A DNA stretch of 64,000 bases, from positions 1 to 64,000 of the forward strand of contig NZ_JADMKV010000001.1 in assembly GCF_015476545.1 (NCBI RefSeq). Direction: 5' to 3'. Below, one piece after another: positions 17,593-26,347 of the stretch (within the stretch, counting starts at the first letter, position 1; the number at the start of each line of letters is the position of its first letter). The notes under the pieces were generated by a model, which saw only the letters and a list, made by a program, of their open reading frames with translations, had not been told where the DNA came from and searched no databases. This DNA is from Methylobacter sp. BlB1. Lineage in GTDB: Bacteria; Pseudomonadota; Gammaproteobacteria; Methylococcales; Methylomonadaceae. Made by a program: the position numbers and the translations under genes.

Positions 17593-18987
17593 ATGGCTAT
17601 AGACGTCAATTCTGAAGATGGACTGATCATTCGCAAATTGATCCCGCTGGGAACATGGCCGGGCGCTCAATTCAATGCCTTATGCGAAAGCATAACCACC
17701 GAAGAAGTTCGGGGCGGGACATTATTTAAAAAAGGGGACATGGACCCGCGTCTCATTTATCTGTTAAGTGGCGAGGTTACGCTTCAGTCGGAAGGGCTCA
17801 TTATTGAAGTGATAGCCGCCGAAAGCGAAGCCGCCAGATTCGCGTTGGCTCACCAGATACCGCGGAAAATTGACGCCGTCGCGAATGGCGCCGTGCGTTT
17901 TCTGCGGCTGGATGCCGATATCGTTAATAATCCGACGCCCTTGGTATGCAAAGAGGACAATAGTTATATGGTAATTGAAGAACCTGAAGACGATCCAAAT
18001 GACTGGATGACAGCATTATTGAAGTCACCTGTTTTTCAGCGCCTGCCGCCTGCCAATTTACAGAAAATCCTGATAACGCTGGAAGAGGTCTGTTTTGAAA
18101 AAGGTGAAATCATTATCAGGCAGGGTGATATGGGTGATTACTATTATCTGATAAAAAGCGGTCATTGCCTGGTTTCGCGCAAGCCTTCGTCCCATGCGAA
18201 AGATATTAAACTGGCGCAGCTCGGCAAAGGCGAGGCTTTCGGAGAGGATGCATTGCTTTCCGGCGAGCCAAGAAACGTTACCATAACAGCGCTGACGGAT
18301 ATGGTCTTGCTGCGGCTGGATGAACAGCACTTTTTGTCCTTGATCAGAGAGCCTTCTCTGAAATTTATTGATCAGGAACGGATGCAGGACGTTCTGAGGC
18401 AAGGAGCCGTGCTGCTCGATGTTCGTTCCCAGGATGACTATAAAGCCGGGCACTTGCCAGGCAGCATCAACGCGCCTTTTTTCTCATTAAGGATGCAGCT
18501 TAAAACCTTTAATCGCGAACAGCCTGTCGTTGTGGTCTGCGACAACGGCAGGATCAGCGAGGCGGCTGCTTTTTTATTGCTCAGGCACAGATTTAATGCC
18601 CTGATCCTGAAGGGCGGCATGAATGGCCCTGCATCCAGGCCGGAAGCGAAAGCGTCGGAGCCGGAGCATGAAACAGCCCATTTCGCTATAGATGATGGTG
18701 TTGAAACATTGATTAATCTTGTTGATGAGCCTCATCCGCAAAATAAGCAGGAACAATCCGATCAGATCTCATCCTTTGCAGCCAGTGGTGCGCTGGAAGA
18801 TCAGCTCAGGCTGATGAAGTCGGAAAATGAGGCGCTCAGGAGAGTAAATCTTCAGCTCAATGATAAATGTCTGAAGCTGGAGGTTGAGAGGGAGGAAGCG
18901 TTAAGGCAACACCATATTCTGCAGAAGCAGACGGAAAAGCTGATGCAGATGCTGGATAAAGCCAAAGGCGATCAGGGCGTCGCCTGA
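17593..18987 (+). CDS. Cyclic nucleotide-binding and rhodanese domain fusion protein
   Basis: The 464-aa protein joins a degenerate N-terminal cNMP-like domain (about 10-120), a canonical cNMP-binding domain (about 135-250, phosphate-binding cassette GEDALLSGEPRNVTITA), a rhodanese domain (about 265-345, active-site Cys in VVVCDNGR) and a C-terminal coiled coil (about 395-455). There is no helix-turn-helix and no membrane segment, so it is not a Crp-type regulator. AAGGA precedes the ATG. It may link a second messenger to sulphur-transfer or redox signalling, which is inference; no partner gene is nearby. Confidence 0.7.
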   Translation: MAIDVNSEDGLIIRKLIPLGTWPGAQFNALCESITTEEVRGGTLFKKGDMDPRLIYLLSGEVTLQSEGLIIEVIAAESEAARFALAHQIPRKIDAVANGAVRFLRLDADIVNNPTPLVCKEDNSYMVIEEPEDDPNDWMTALLKSPVFQRLPPANLQKILITLEEVCFEKGEIIIRQGDMGDYYYLIKSGHCLVSRKPSSHAKDIKLAQLGKGEAFGEDALLSGEPRNVTITALTDMVLLRLDEQHFLSLIREPSLKFIDQERMQDVLRQGAVLLDVRSQDDYKAGHLPGSINAPFFSLRMQLKTFNREQPVVVVCDNGRISEAAAFLLLRHRFNALILKGGMNGPASRPEAKASEPEHETAHFAIDDGVETLINLVDEPHPQNKQEQSDQISSFAASGALEDQLRLMKSENEALRRVNLQLNDKCLKLEVEREEALRQHHILQKQTEKLMQMLDKAKGDQGVA

Positions 18988-18996
18988 GACGCCAGC

Positions 18997-19022
18997 AAAA
19001 CCACAGCTGGGTCAGCTGTGGT
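18997..19022 (-). terminator. Intrinsic terminator of rpmB-rpmG
   Basis: A perfect 10-bp stem, ACCACAGCTG / CAGCTGTGGT, with loop GGT is followed on the minus strand by a T run (TTTT) 38 bases beyond the rpmG stop. It also lies just after the cNMP-rhodanese gene and may stop transcription from both sides. Confidence 0.75.
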
Positions 19023-19059
19023 CAGCCGGGCGACTTGAAAGAAGTTGTCAAACCAACGA

Positions 19060-19215
19060 TTACTTGATTTTGGCTTCTTTATAGATAACGTGCTTGCGAA
19101 CAACAGGATCAAATTTTTTGATCTCCATTTTTTCAGGCATTGTACGTTTGTTTTTGGTTGTGGTATAGAAATGACCAGTGCCTTCGGTAGAAACCAGTTT
19201 GATTTTATCGCGCAT
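19060..19215 (-). CDS. rpmG: 50S ribosomal protein L33
   Basis: The 51-aa basic protein begins [20 protein letters not shown] and matches bacterial L33 in length and sequence. It lacks the CxxC zinc pairs, so it is the zinc-free form. It is the second gene after rpmB, 11 bases downstream, with a terminator behind it. Confidence 0.97.
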   Translation of the reverse strand: MRDKIKLVSTEGTGHFYTTTKNKRTMPEKMEIKKFDPVVRKHVIYKEAKIK

Positions 19216-19226
19216 TTTCTAACTCC

Positions 19227-19463
19227 TTAAGCGTTTTCGCCGCGTTTACGCAAATCAGCCAGAACAGCGTCAATGCCTTTTTTATCGATGACACGCATGC
19301 CTTTAGCAGAAACTCTGAGACGAACCCAGCGGTTCTCGCTTTCTACCCAGAATCTGTGGTGTTGCAGGTTCGGGCTGAAGCGTCTTCTGGTTTTGTTGTT
19401 GGCGTGCGATACGTTATTTCCGGTAACGGGGCGTTTGCCTGTTACTTGACATACTCTGGACAT
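19227..19463 (-). CDS. rpmB: 50S ribosomal protein L28
   Basis: The 78-aa protein starts [20 protein letters not shown] and matches L28 along its full length. AGAGG lies before the ATG. The rpmB-rpmG order is conserved in most gammaproteobacteria. Confidence 0.98.
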   Translation of the reverse strand: MSRVCQVTGKRPVTGNNVSHANNKTRRRFSPNLQHHRFWVESENRWVRLRVSAKGMRVIDKKGIDAVLADLRKRGENA

Positions 19464-19507
19464 GATTAACCTCTTAGTGTGCCTTTAAATTCAAAAGTTA
19501 GCCGAGC

Positions 19508-19536
19508 TTTATACCAAAAAATCTTTTCAAGGTAAA
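19508..19536 (-). promoter_or_regulatory. Candidate promoter of rpmB-rpmG
   Basis: On the minus strand TTTACC (19531-19536) and TATAAA (19508-19513) are 17 bases apart, about 45 bases before the rpmB start, a good sigma-70 fit. Confidence 0.5.
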
Positions 19537-19607
19537 CAACAATCGATAAAATGACTGACGTAAAACCATTCACCATTTGTTTTTCAAGTAATTACAACAG
19601 GACCCAC

Positions 19608-20558
19608 ATGCCTATCAAACTCGGCATGGTCATGGATTCCATCGGCCATATCAATATAAAGAAAGACACCAGTTTTGCCATGCTGCTTGAAGCCCAGTCC
19701 AGAGGCTGGGAACTGCACTACATGGAACTCAACGAGCTGTACCTGAGAGACGGCAGGGCTTATGCCAGAACGCGAACGCTGAGCGTTCAGCGCGACGAAA
19801 AGCAGTGGTATCAATTCCTGGCGGAGCAGGATATTGCCCTGGATGCGCTGGACGTGATCCTGATGCGCAAGGATCCGCCTTTCGACCAGGAATACATCTA
19901 TGCGACTTATTTATTGGAACGCGCGGAAAACATGGGGGTTTATGTCGTCAACAAGCCGCAGTCGCTGCGCGATGCCAACGAGAAGCTGTTTACGGCCTGG
20001 TTTCCGCAATGCTGCGCACCGACGCTAGTAGCGCGCGAGCCTGCCAGAATCCGGCATTTTCTGCAGGAACAGGGAGAAATCATTTTAAAGCCGCTGGACG
20101 GCATGGGCGGGACGTCCATTTTCCATTTGCGCCAGAACGATCCCAATCTCAGCGTGATCCTGGAAACCATGACGCACTATAACAGCCGCTATGTCATGGC
20201 TCAGAAGTATCTGCCGGAGATTAAAGACGGCGATAAGCGTATTCTACTGGTTAACGGCGAAGCTGTGCCTTATGCGCTGGCGCGTATTCCTGCCCAGGGC
20301 GAGACGCGCGGAAATCTGGCGGCCGGCGGCACTGCCGAAGGGCGCAAACTGACGGAAAGGGACTTGTGGATTGCCAATCAGGTCGGGCCGACGCTGCGGG
20401 AAAAAGGCCTTGTTTTTGCGGGCATTGATGTGATCGGCGATACGCTGACCGAGATCAATGTCACCAGCCCAACTTGCGTGCAGGAACTGGACCGGCAGTT
20501 TGGGCTTAATATTGCCGGTCTGTTGATGGATCATATTGAAGGTAAGATACAACGATGA
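19608..20558 (+). CDS. gshB: Glutathione synthetase
   Basis: The 316-aa enzyme adds glycine to gamma-glutamylcysteine using ATP. It starts MPIKLGMVMDSI and carries the ATP-grasp region LKPLDGMGGTSIF and the C-terminal TEINVTSPTCVQE. The ATG at 19608, with AGGA upstream, gives the usual family length; an in-frame ATG at 19551 would add 19 atypical residues. Its stop overlaps the tonB-like start by 4 bases, opening a long plus-strand operon. Confidence 0.97.
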   Translation: MPIKLGMVMDSIGHINIKKDTSFAMLLEAQSRGWELHYMELNELYLRDGRAYARTRTLSVQRDEKQWYQFLAEQDIALDALDVILMRKDPPFDQEYIYATYLLERAENMGVYVVNKPQSLRDANEKLFTAWFPQCCAPTLVAREPARIRHFLQEQGEIILKPLDGMGGTSIFHLRQNDPNLSVILETMTHYNSRYVMAQKYLPEIKDGDKRILLVNGEAVPYALARIPAQGETRGNLAAGGTAEGRKLTERDLWIANQVGPTLREKGLVFAGIDVIGDTLTEINVTSPTCVQELDRQFGLNIAGLLMDHIEGKIQR

Positions 20559-21436
20559 ATGCGGTAGCCATGTTCGATCCTCCACCCTCCCTGTCCAACA
20601 ACGACTCACTATTGATAACGCTGTTTCTGGCGGCTGTCGTGCACATTGTCCTTATTTTAGGCATTAGTTTCGACATGCCTAAACCGGAAAAAGTGCACCG
20701 ATCCATTGATATCGTTCTGGTCAATGCGCCGGCGAAAAAGGCCCCAAAAGAGGCAAAATTTCTGGCGCAGGAAAATCAAATAGGCTCCGGCGAAGAAACC
20801 AAAAAGCCCGAGCCGCCCCAGCAGCAACTTCCCAGCCAGGGTGCGAGCGAAGCCAAGCCAGTCGCCAAAAAAGTAGCTGAAGTTGAGAGCAAGCCCAAGG
20901 CAGAGAAGAAGATGGTCGTTCAAAAGGTCGCCGAGAAAAAAGTGGTTGCGGCCAGCAAGCCTGAGGAAGGTGAAAAGAAACAGCAGCCGCGCCCGCGTTT
21001 GTCGGCCGCAGACCTGCAGCAGCAAATCGCCCAATTAGGCACCGAAATAAGGCAAAAGCAGGAAAGCGCCGATAATGCAGGGATAAAGTTTGTCAATCAA
21101 TTGAGCGCTCACAAAGCGATCGGCATGCAATACATGAAAGACTGGGAAAACAAAGTGGAGCGGACCGGCAACCTCAACTATCCGGAAGTAGCCGCCAAGA
21201 AAAATTTCTCGGCAACGTTGACGATGGATGTCGGCATCAGCGCCGACGGCAGCATCTACAGCATGCGCATCAACCGGTCCTCGGGCAATCCCGCACTTGA
21301 CGAGGCCGCCAAAAACATCGTCAAAATGAGTGCGCCTTTTCCGCCATTGCCGGCGGAAGTGCTCAAGGAAACCAAAGTACTGGTGATTCCCAGAGTCTGG
21401 AAATTCTCCGATGAATCCGGCATGACTTCACAATAA
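20555..21436 (+). CDS. tonB: TonB-like energy transducer
   Basis: The 293-aa protein has one N-terminal membrane anchor (about 20-38), a long Lys/Pro/Glu-rich periplasmic linker (about 50-150) and a C-terminal TonB domain (about 200-290, with SADGSIYSMRINRSSGNPALD). It should carry proton-motive energy to outer-membrane receptors. No exbB or exbD is in the window. It overlaps gshB by ATGA. The gshB-tonB-algH order is known from Pseudomonas. Confidence 0.85.
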   Translation: MNAVAMFDPPPSLSNNDSLLITLFLAAVVHIVLILGISFDMPKPEKVHRSIDIVLVNAPAKKAPKEAKFLAQENQIGSGEETKKPEPPQQQLPSQGASEAKPVAKKVAEVESKPKAEKKMVVQKVAEKKVVAASKPEEGEKKQQPRPRLSAADLQQQIAQLGTEIRQKQESADNAGIKFVNQLSAHKAIGMQYMKDWENKVERTGNLNYPEVAAKKNFSATLTMDVGISADGSIYSMRINRSSGNPALDEAAKNIVKMSAPFPPLPAEVLKETKVLVIPRVWKFSDESGMTSQ

Positions 21437-21476
21437 ATATTTGCAGCGCCAACCATAACCCGGGATACTACGGCAC

Positions 21477-22040
21477 ATGAACGGAGCAACCTATCTAACC
21501 AATCAATTCATTATCGCCATGCCCAATCTGGCCGATCCCAACTTTTTTCATACGGTGACTTACTTGTGTCAGCATAATGAAGAAGGTGCTTTGGGGATCG
21601 TCATCAACCGGCCGGCGGATATGAAGCTGGGCGAGATTTTTAAGCAAATGCAAATCCATGTCTCATCCGGGACAGCGGCCGATGCGCCTGTTTTTATCGG
21701 TGGCCCGGTGCAGATCGAGCGTGGCTTCGTGATCCATAGCCCCGGCGGCAATTGGGATTCGAGCCTGGCGGTATCCGACACCATTGCACTGACGACTTCG
21801 CGCGATATTCTGGAGGCTATTGCCACTGATAAAGGCCCTGAACAGTATCTGATCGCTTTAGGCTATGCGGGTTGGGGCGAAGGCCAGCTGGAAAGCGAAA
21901 TGATGGACAATGCCTGGCTGAACACGCCCTGCGGCAAAGAAGTCTTATTCGACACGCCGATCGAGCAGCGCTGGAGCGCCGCAGCCAGCCAGATCGGCAT
22001 TAATATCAATTTGCTGACGACACCGGCCGGGCATGGCTAG
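21477..22040 (+). CDS. algH: YqgE/AlgH family protein
   Basis: The 187-aa protein matches the YqgE/AlgH family, with LTNQFIIAMPNLADPNFF at the start, GALGIVINRP and the later GYAGWGEGQLESE. It has been linked genetically to alginate control in Pseudomonas, but its biochemical role is unsettled. It overlaps ruvX by 8 bases. Confidence 0.93.
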   Translation: MNGATYLTNQFIIAMPNLADPNFFHTVTYLCQHNEEGALGIVINRPADMKLGEIFKQMQIHVSSGTAADAPVFIGGPVQIERGFVIHSPGGNWDSSLAVSDTIALTTSRDILEAIATDKGPEQYLIALGYAGWGEGQLESEMMDNAWLNTPCGKEVLFDTPIEQRWSAAASQIGININLLTTPAGHG

Positions 22041-22494
22041 ACAAGACCCGCTGTTAGCGAAATCGGGGGCCGATACTTATCTGGGCTTCGATTTCGGCAA
22101 TAAGAAGATCGGTGTCGCCGTCGGGCAAACGACTACGGGGACGGCAAGCCCGCTGCAAACCATCCGCTCCATCAATCAAACGCCCAATTGGGATGTCATC
22201 GGCAAGCTGATTCAGCAATGGCAGCCTGCCGGGCTCGTGGTCGGCATTTCCAGGCAGGCTGACGGTTCGGATAATCCGGTAACGCCGCGCATGCTAAAAT
22301 TCTGCCGGCAGCTGGAGGGGCGTTATCACCTGCCTGTTTACCAGCAGGATGAAAGCCTGTCGACATTCGAAGCCAAACAGATGCTGTTCGATGATGTCGG
22401 CGTCAATGCGACCAAACTCTGGGAAGTGCAGGATCAGCTGGCCGCCCAGCTGATCCTGCAAACTTGGCTCAATGACCCTATAAATAAAACATGA
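22033..22494 (+). CDS. ruvX: RuvX/YqgF pre-16S rRNA nuclease
   Basis: The 153-aa protein has the RNase H-like fold with the motif LGFDFGNKKIGVAVG and conserved DESLSTFEA. In E. coli it matures the 5' end of 16S rRNA. It overlaps algH at its start and pyrR at its end (ATGA), so its translation is tied to both. Confidence 0.95.
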   Translation: MARQDPLLAKSGADTYLGFDFGNKKIGVAVGQTTTGTASPLQTIRSINQTPNWDVIGKLIQQWQPAGLVVGISRQADGSDNPVTPRMLKFCRQLEGRYHLPVYQQDESLSTFEAKQMLFDDVGVNATKLWEVQDQLAAQLILQTWLNDPINKT

Positions 22495-23012
22495 CTACGC
22501 ATAATCTGGAAATTCCCGCATTACTGAATAAACTGGAAGCCGAGCTGAAAAGCGTCATCATCGAACGCCGGCTTGAAAATCCCTTGATAATCGGTATCCG
22601 TACCGGCGGCGTTTGGGTGGCCGAACGCATGCATCAGTGCCTGGGGCTGAGTGAGCCGCTGGGGCTGCTGGACATCTCGTTTTACCGCGATGATTTCTCG
22701 CAAATCGGCGTCAATCCGAACGTCAAGCCGAGCCATCTGCCGCCCACTATCGAAGGCCGCGATATTATCCTGGTGGATGATGTGTTTTGTACCGGGCGCA
22801 CGATCCGGGCCGCATTGAACGAAATTTTCGACTACGGCCGGCCTAACCAGGTAGTCCTGGCCGTGCTGATCCAGCGCGACGGCCGGCAGATTCCATTGAG
22901 CCCGGATTGCGCCGGCGCCGTTATCAAGCTCAATGCCAATGAGCGCATCAAACTGACCGGCCCCGAGCCCCTGGCGATTCATGTGCAAACGATTGAGGAA
23001 GCATTGGCATAA
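22491..23012 (+). CDS. pyrR: PyrR bifunctional regulator / uracil phosphoribosyltransferase
   Basis: The 173-aa protein has the PRPP-binding loop [17 protein letters not shown] and the N-terminal [13 protein letters not shown] of PyrR. In Gram-positives it controls pyr mRNA attenuation; in Pseudomonas-type operons it precedes pyrB and its regulatory role is less clear. I found no anti-terminator stem in the 5-base gap to pyrB. Confidence 0.93.
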   Translation: MTTHNLEIPALLNKLEAELKSVIIERRLENPLIIGIRTGGVWVAERMHQCLGLSEPLGLLDISFYRDDFSQIGVNPNVKPSHLPPTIEGRDIILVDDVFCTGRTIRAALNEIFDYGRPNQVVLAVLIQRDGRQIPLSPDCAGAVIKLNANERIKLTGPEPLAIHVQTIEEALA

Positions 23013-23017
23013 TATCC

Positions 23018-23983
23018 ATGGTTGATAATCTACAGTTAAATTCGGAAGGCAAGCTCAAACACTTCCTGACCATTGAAGGGCTAAACAAAAACCTGCTGAC
23101 GGAAATTCTCGACACCGCCGAGTCTTTTGCCGGCATGTCCGAGCAACAGGTCAAAAAAGTGCCGCTGCTGCGCGGCAAGACCATCGTCAACCTGTTCTTT
23201 GAAAACAGCACGCGCACGCGCACGACCTTCGAACTGGCCGCGACGCGCCTATCCGCCGATGTCCTGAGCATGAACATCGCCACCTCGGCAACCTCGAAAG
23301 GCGAAAGCCTGCTCGACACCATCCGCAACCTGGAATCGATGTTCGTGGACATGTTCGTCGTGCGCCACGCCATCAGCGGCGCGGCCCATTTCATCGCCCA
23401 GCACACGGCGCCGCATATCAGCGTCATCAACGCCGGCGACGGCCAGCACGCACATCCGACCCAGGCCATGCTGGACATGTTCACGATCCGCCAGATCAAA
23501 CAGGACTTCTCGCGGCTGCGCGTGGCGATCATCGGCGACATCCTGCATTCGCGGGTCGCACGCTCGCAGATTCTGGCATTGAATACTCTGGGCGCGGCCG
23601 AAGTCCGCGTCATCGCGCCCAAAACACTGCTGCCCGCGCATGTGGAGACGCTCGGCGTGACCGTATCGCACAACTTGAACGAAGGCTTGAAGGATATCGA
23701 CGTCATCATCATGCTGCGCCTGCAAAAAGAACGCATGACCTCGGCGCTGCTGCCCAGCGAGAGCGAATATTTCAAATGCTTCGGGCTGACCGAAGACAAG
23801 CTGAAAATCGCCAAACCCGATGCTATCGTCATGCATCCCGGACCAATCAACCGCGGCGTCGAAATCGATTCCAAAGTCGCCGACGGTCCGCAGTCCGTTA
23901 TCCTGAAGCAGGTCAGCAACGGCATCGCCGTGCGCATGGCGGTCATGTCCATGGCCATGCAAAGACAGGGAGCCTTATCATGA
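23018..23983 (+). CDS. pyrB: Aspartate carbamoyltransferase catalytic chain
   Basis: The 321-aa enzyme makes carbamoyl-aspartate in pyrimidine synthesis. It shows the carbamoyl-phosphate motif [13 protein letters not shown] and the later [10 protein letters not shown]. No pyrI is present; instead the next gene is an inactive dihydroorotase, as in Pseudomonas, where the two form one dodecameric complex. Its stop overlaps the next start (ATGA). Confidence 0.97.
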   Translation: MVDNLQLNSEGKLKHFLTIEGLNKNLLTEILDTAESFAGMSEQQVKKVPLLRGKTIVNLFFENSTRTRTTFELAATRLSADVLSMNIATSATSKGESLLDTIRNLESMFVDMFVVRHAISGAAHFIAQHTAPHISVINAGDGQHAHPTQAMLDMFTIRQIKQDFSRLRVAIIGDILHSRVARSQILALNTLGAAEVRVIAPKTLLPAHVETLGVTVSHNLNEGLKDIDVIIMLRLQKERMTSALLPSESEYFKCFGLTEDKLKIAKPDAIVMHPGPINRGVEIDSKVADGPQSVILKQVSNGIAVRMAVMSMAMQRQGALS

Positions 23984-25281
23984 GCCGCATAAAAATCAGC
24001 CAGGGGCGCATCGTCGATCCCGCCAACAAAATCGACCATGTCGGTTCCGTCTATATTGCCGACGGCAAGATCGTTTCCGTACTCAACGAACCGGACGGCT
24101 TCAGGCCCGACCGGATTATCGATGCATATGGTCAAATCATTTGCCCGGGCTTCATTGATCTGAGCACGCGCCTGCGCGAGCCGGGACAAAGCCGCAAGGC
24201 GACGTTCGCCAGCGAAACGGCGGCCGCCGCCAGCGCCGGCGTCACGACTCTATGCCTGCAACCCGATACCGTGCCGGTCATCGATACGCCGGCGGTCGCG
24301 GAACTGGTCAAGGACCTCGCCGAGAAAGCCGGCTATGCCCAGATCTATCCGATCGCGGCGCTGAGCCAGAAACTGGAGGGCAACGAACTGAGCAACATGC
24401 TGTCGCTGAAACAGGCCGGCTGCATCGCGGTCGGCAATGCCAATCAGCCGGTCAAAAACCTGCTGATTCTGCGCCGCGCCATGGAGTATGCCGCCAGCCA
24501 TGACCTGCTACTGATGTTCCGGCCCAACGATTACTGGCTGGGCCATAAAGGCTGCGCGCATGAGGGCGCGTTCGCGACGCGCTATGGCCTGCCGAGCATC
24601 CCGGAAGCGGCCGAAACCATCGCCTTGGCGCAATGTCTGGAACTGGCCGAGCTGACCGGCTGCCGCGTGCATTTCGGCCAGCTCAGCGGCAAGCGCTCCG
24701 TCATCCGGATTCATCAGGCGAAGAAATACGGCCTCGATGTCAGCGCCGATGTGGCTATGCATCAGCTGCATCTGACCGAAAACGACATTGCGCCGTTCGA
24801 CAGCGCCTATCATGTCCTGCCGCCGCTACGCACCGAAGAGGACAAGGAGTACCTGCGGCAGGGGCTGGCCGGCGGCACGATCAACAGCATCTGCTCCGAC
24901 CACCAGCCGCACGATCTCGACGCCAAGCTCGGCGCCTTCCCGGAAACCGAGCCGGGCATGTCGACGCTGGAAACGCTGCTGCCTTTGATGCTGACGCTCG
25001 TCGCGCAACGGGCCATCACGCTGACGCAGGGCATTGCGGCCCTGGCTGAGAAACCGGCGCAGATCCTGCGCCTGAGGAGCGGAGCGCTGACGCCGGGATT
25101 TTCCGCCGATGTCTGTGTGTTTGATCCGGAACTGAACTGGCAAGTCAATCAGGACAGCTGGAAAAGCCAGGGCGCCAATACGCCGTTTTGGGGCCAGACC
25201 CTGAAAGGCCGCGTGACGCATACCTTGCAGGGCGGCCGGATCATTCATGAGCTGGTGCGGGAAGCCAGTCATGAACAATAA
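23980..25281 (+). CDS. pyrX: Dihydroorotase-like protein, probably inactive (PyrX / PyrC')
   Basis: The 433-aa protein is a full-length class I dihydroorotase homologue, but the metal motif DxHxHxR is replaced by [10 protein letters not shown] (60-69), with Ser62 and Arg64 in place of the two histidines. The later H-x-E-D and H-x-x-H-I sites read FRPND and HFGQLS. The ATG at 23980 overlaps the pyrB stop. In Pseudomonas such a pseudo-dihydroorotase is needed for assembly of aspartate carbamoyltransferase, and this is the likely role here; a functional pyrC should lie elsewhere. Inactivity is inferred from the missing ligands. Confidence 0.9.
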   Translation: MSRIKISQGRIVDPANKIDHVGSVYIADGKIVSVLNEPDGFRPDRIIDAYGQIICPGFIDLSTRLREPGQSRKATFASETAAAASAGVTTLCLQPDTVPVIDTPAVAELVKDLAEKAGYAQIYPIAALSQKLEGNELSNMLSLKQAGCIAVGNANQPVKNLLILRRAMEYAASHDLLLMFRPNDYWLGHKGCAHEGAFATRYGLPSIPEAAETIALAQCLELAELTGCRVHFGQLSGKRSVIRIHQAKKYGLDVSADVAMHQLHLTENDIAPFDSAYHVLPPLRTEEDKEYLRQGLAGGTINSICSDHQPHDLDAKLGAFPETEPGMSTLETLLPLMLTLVAQRAITLTQGIAALAEKPAQILRLRSGALTPGFSADVCVFDPELNWQVNQDSWKSQGANTPFWGQTLKGRVTHTLQGGRIIHELVREASHEQ

Positions 25282-25576
25282 GCTGGCCTTGATCGGTGCG
25301 GCCCTGCTGATAGCGGGCTGCACAAGAGACTATATGCCCGAATCCGGCGCCAGCGGCGAGCTGATCTTCAAGGCCGCCTGCGCCGAATGTCACAACAAAG
25401 GGATAGACAGCGTGCCAGGCAAGCTGTTTACGCTGGACAGCGACAAGGCGACGCCGACTTATATCGCTCACAAGGTGCATGCCGGCTCGCTGATGATGCC
25501 GAAATTCCCCAATATCAAAGACCAGGACATGCGCGCGCTCAGCGCATATGTCCTGGACCACAGTCTGAGGGATTGA
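25271..25576 (+). CDS. Mono-haem c-type cytochrome lipoprotein
   Basis: The 101-aa protein has a lipoprotein signal ending LLIAGC, so it should be anchored in a membrane on the periplasmic side. One haem motif, CAECH, follows at about residue 35, with a likely axial Met in LMMPKFPN. The ATG at 25271 lies inside the end of pyrX (11-base overlap), so it is translated with the pyrimidine operon. It resembles cytochrome c5-type proteins. Its link to pyrimidine synthesis is unclear. Confidence 0.85.
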   Translation: MNNKLALIGAALLIAGCTRDYMPESGASGELIFKAACAECHNKGIDSVPGKLFTLDSDKATPTYIAHKVHAGSLMMPKFPNIKDQDMRALSAYVLDHSLRD

Positions 25577-25580
25577 AGCG

Positions 25581-26312
25581 ATGGACTGCTGGAAGAACCA
25601 TTATGATGCCTCGGGCATTATCGAGGATATGAAAGGCGACCAGTCCTGGCGCATCTTCAGAATCATCAGCGAATTTACCGAGGGCTTCGACAGGCTGTCC
25701 GGCCTGTGCGAGGCCGTGTCGATTTTCGGCTCGGCGCGGCTTGGCCGCGATCATGCTTATTATCAGAAAACGGTCGAAGTGGCCGAACTGCTGGCGCAAA
25801 ACGGTTTTGCGATTATCAGCGGCGGTGGTCCCGGCATTATGGAGGCGGCCAATAAAGGCGCTTATCTGCAGGAGCGTTCCTCTATCGGCCTGAACATCAA
25901 TCTGCCGATGGAGCAGCGGTCCAATCTTTATCAGAGCGTCACGCTGGATTTTCGTTATTTTTTCGTGCGTAAAGTCATGTTCGTGCGCTATTCGATGGGC
26001 TATATCTGCATGCCCGGCGGTTACGGCACGCTCGATGAGCTCTTTGAGGCGCTGACGCTGATGCAGACGCGCAAAATATATCCGATGCCTCTGGTGCTGT
26101 TCGGCACCGAGTTCTGGGGCGGCCTGATCGATTGGATTAAAACGACCCTGATCAAGTATGAAACCATCTCGCCGCAAGATCTGGATTTAATCAAGGTGAC
26201 CGATGACCCGCAGGAAGTGCTGCAGGTCATGATCGAGCACCGGGAATGGAAAAACAGGCAGCGCGCGCGGTCGATCAAGGAATCGAGGCGAGAGGCTGAA
26301 GCGTTCAGCTAA
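25581..26312 (+). CDS. LOG family protein
   Basis: The 243-aa protein carries the lysine-decarboxylase-like Rossmann motifs SGGGPGIMEAAN and PGGYGTLDELFE. LOG enzymes release nucleobases from nucleoside monophosphates; bacterial members act as AMP or pyrimidine-nucleotide 5'-phosphoribohydrolases. Placement 4 bases behind the cytochrome at the end of the pyr operon would suit a nucleotide-salvage role. A terminator follows. Confidence 0.88.
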   Translation: MDCWKNHYDASGIIEDMKGDQSWRIFRIISEFTEGFDRLSGLCEAVSIFGSARLGRDHAYYQKTVEVAELLAQNGFAIISGGGPGIMEAANKGAYLQERSSIGLNINLPMEQRSNLYQSVTLDFRYFFVRKVMFVRYSMGYICMPGGYGTLDELFEALTLMQTRKIYPMPLVLFGTEFWGGLIDWIKTTLIKYETISPQDLDLIKVTDDPQEVLQVMIEHREWKNRQRARSIKESRREAEAFS

Positions 26313-26329
26313 TGCTGCGCGGCCTGTGA

Positions 26330-26347
26330 GGGCGACTTTAGTCGCCC
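26330..26347. terminator. Shared hairpin between LOG gene and rmuC
   Basis: GGGCGACT-TT-AGTCGCCC lies in the 35-base gap between two convergent genes. The T content downstream on the plus side is modest (TTATAAGTTTT). Confidence 0.65.
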
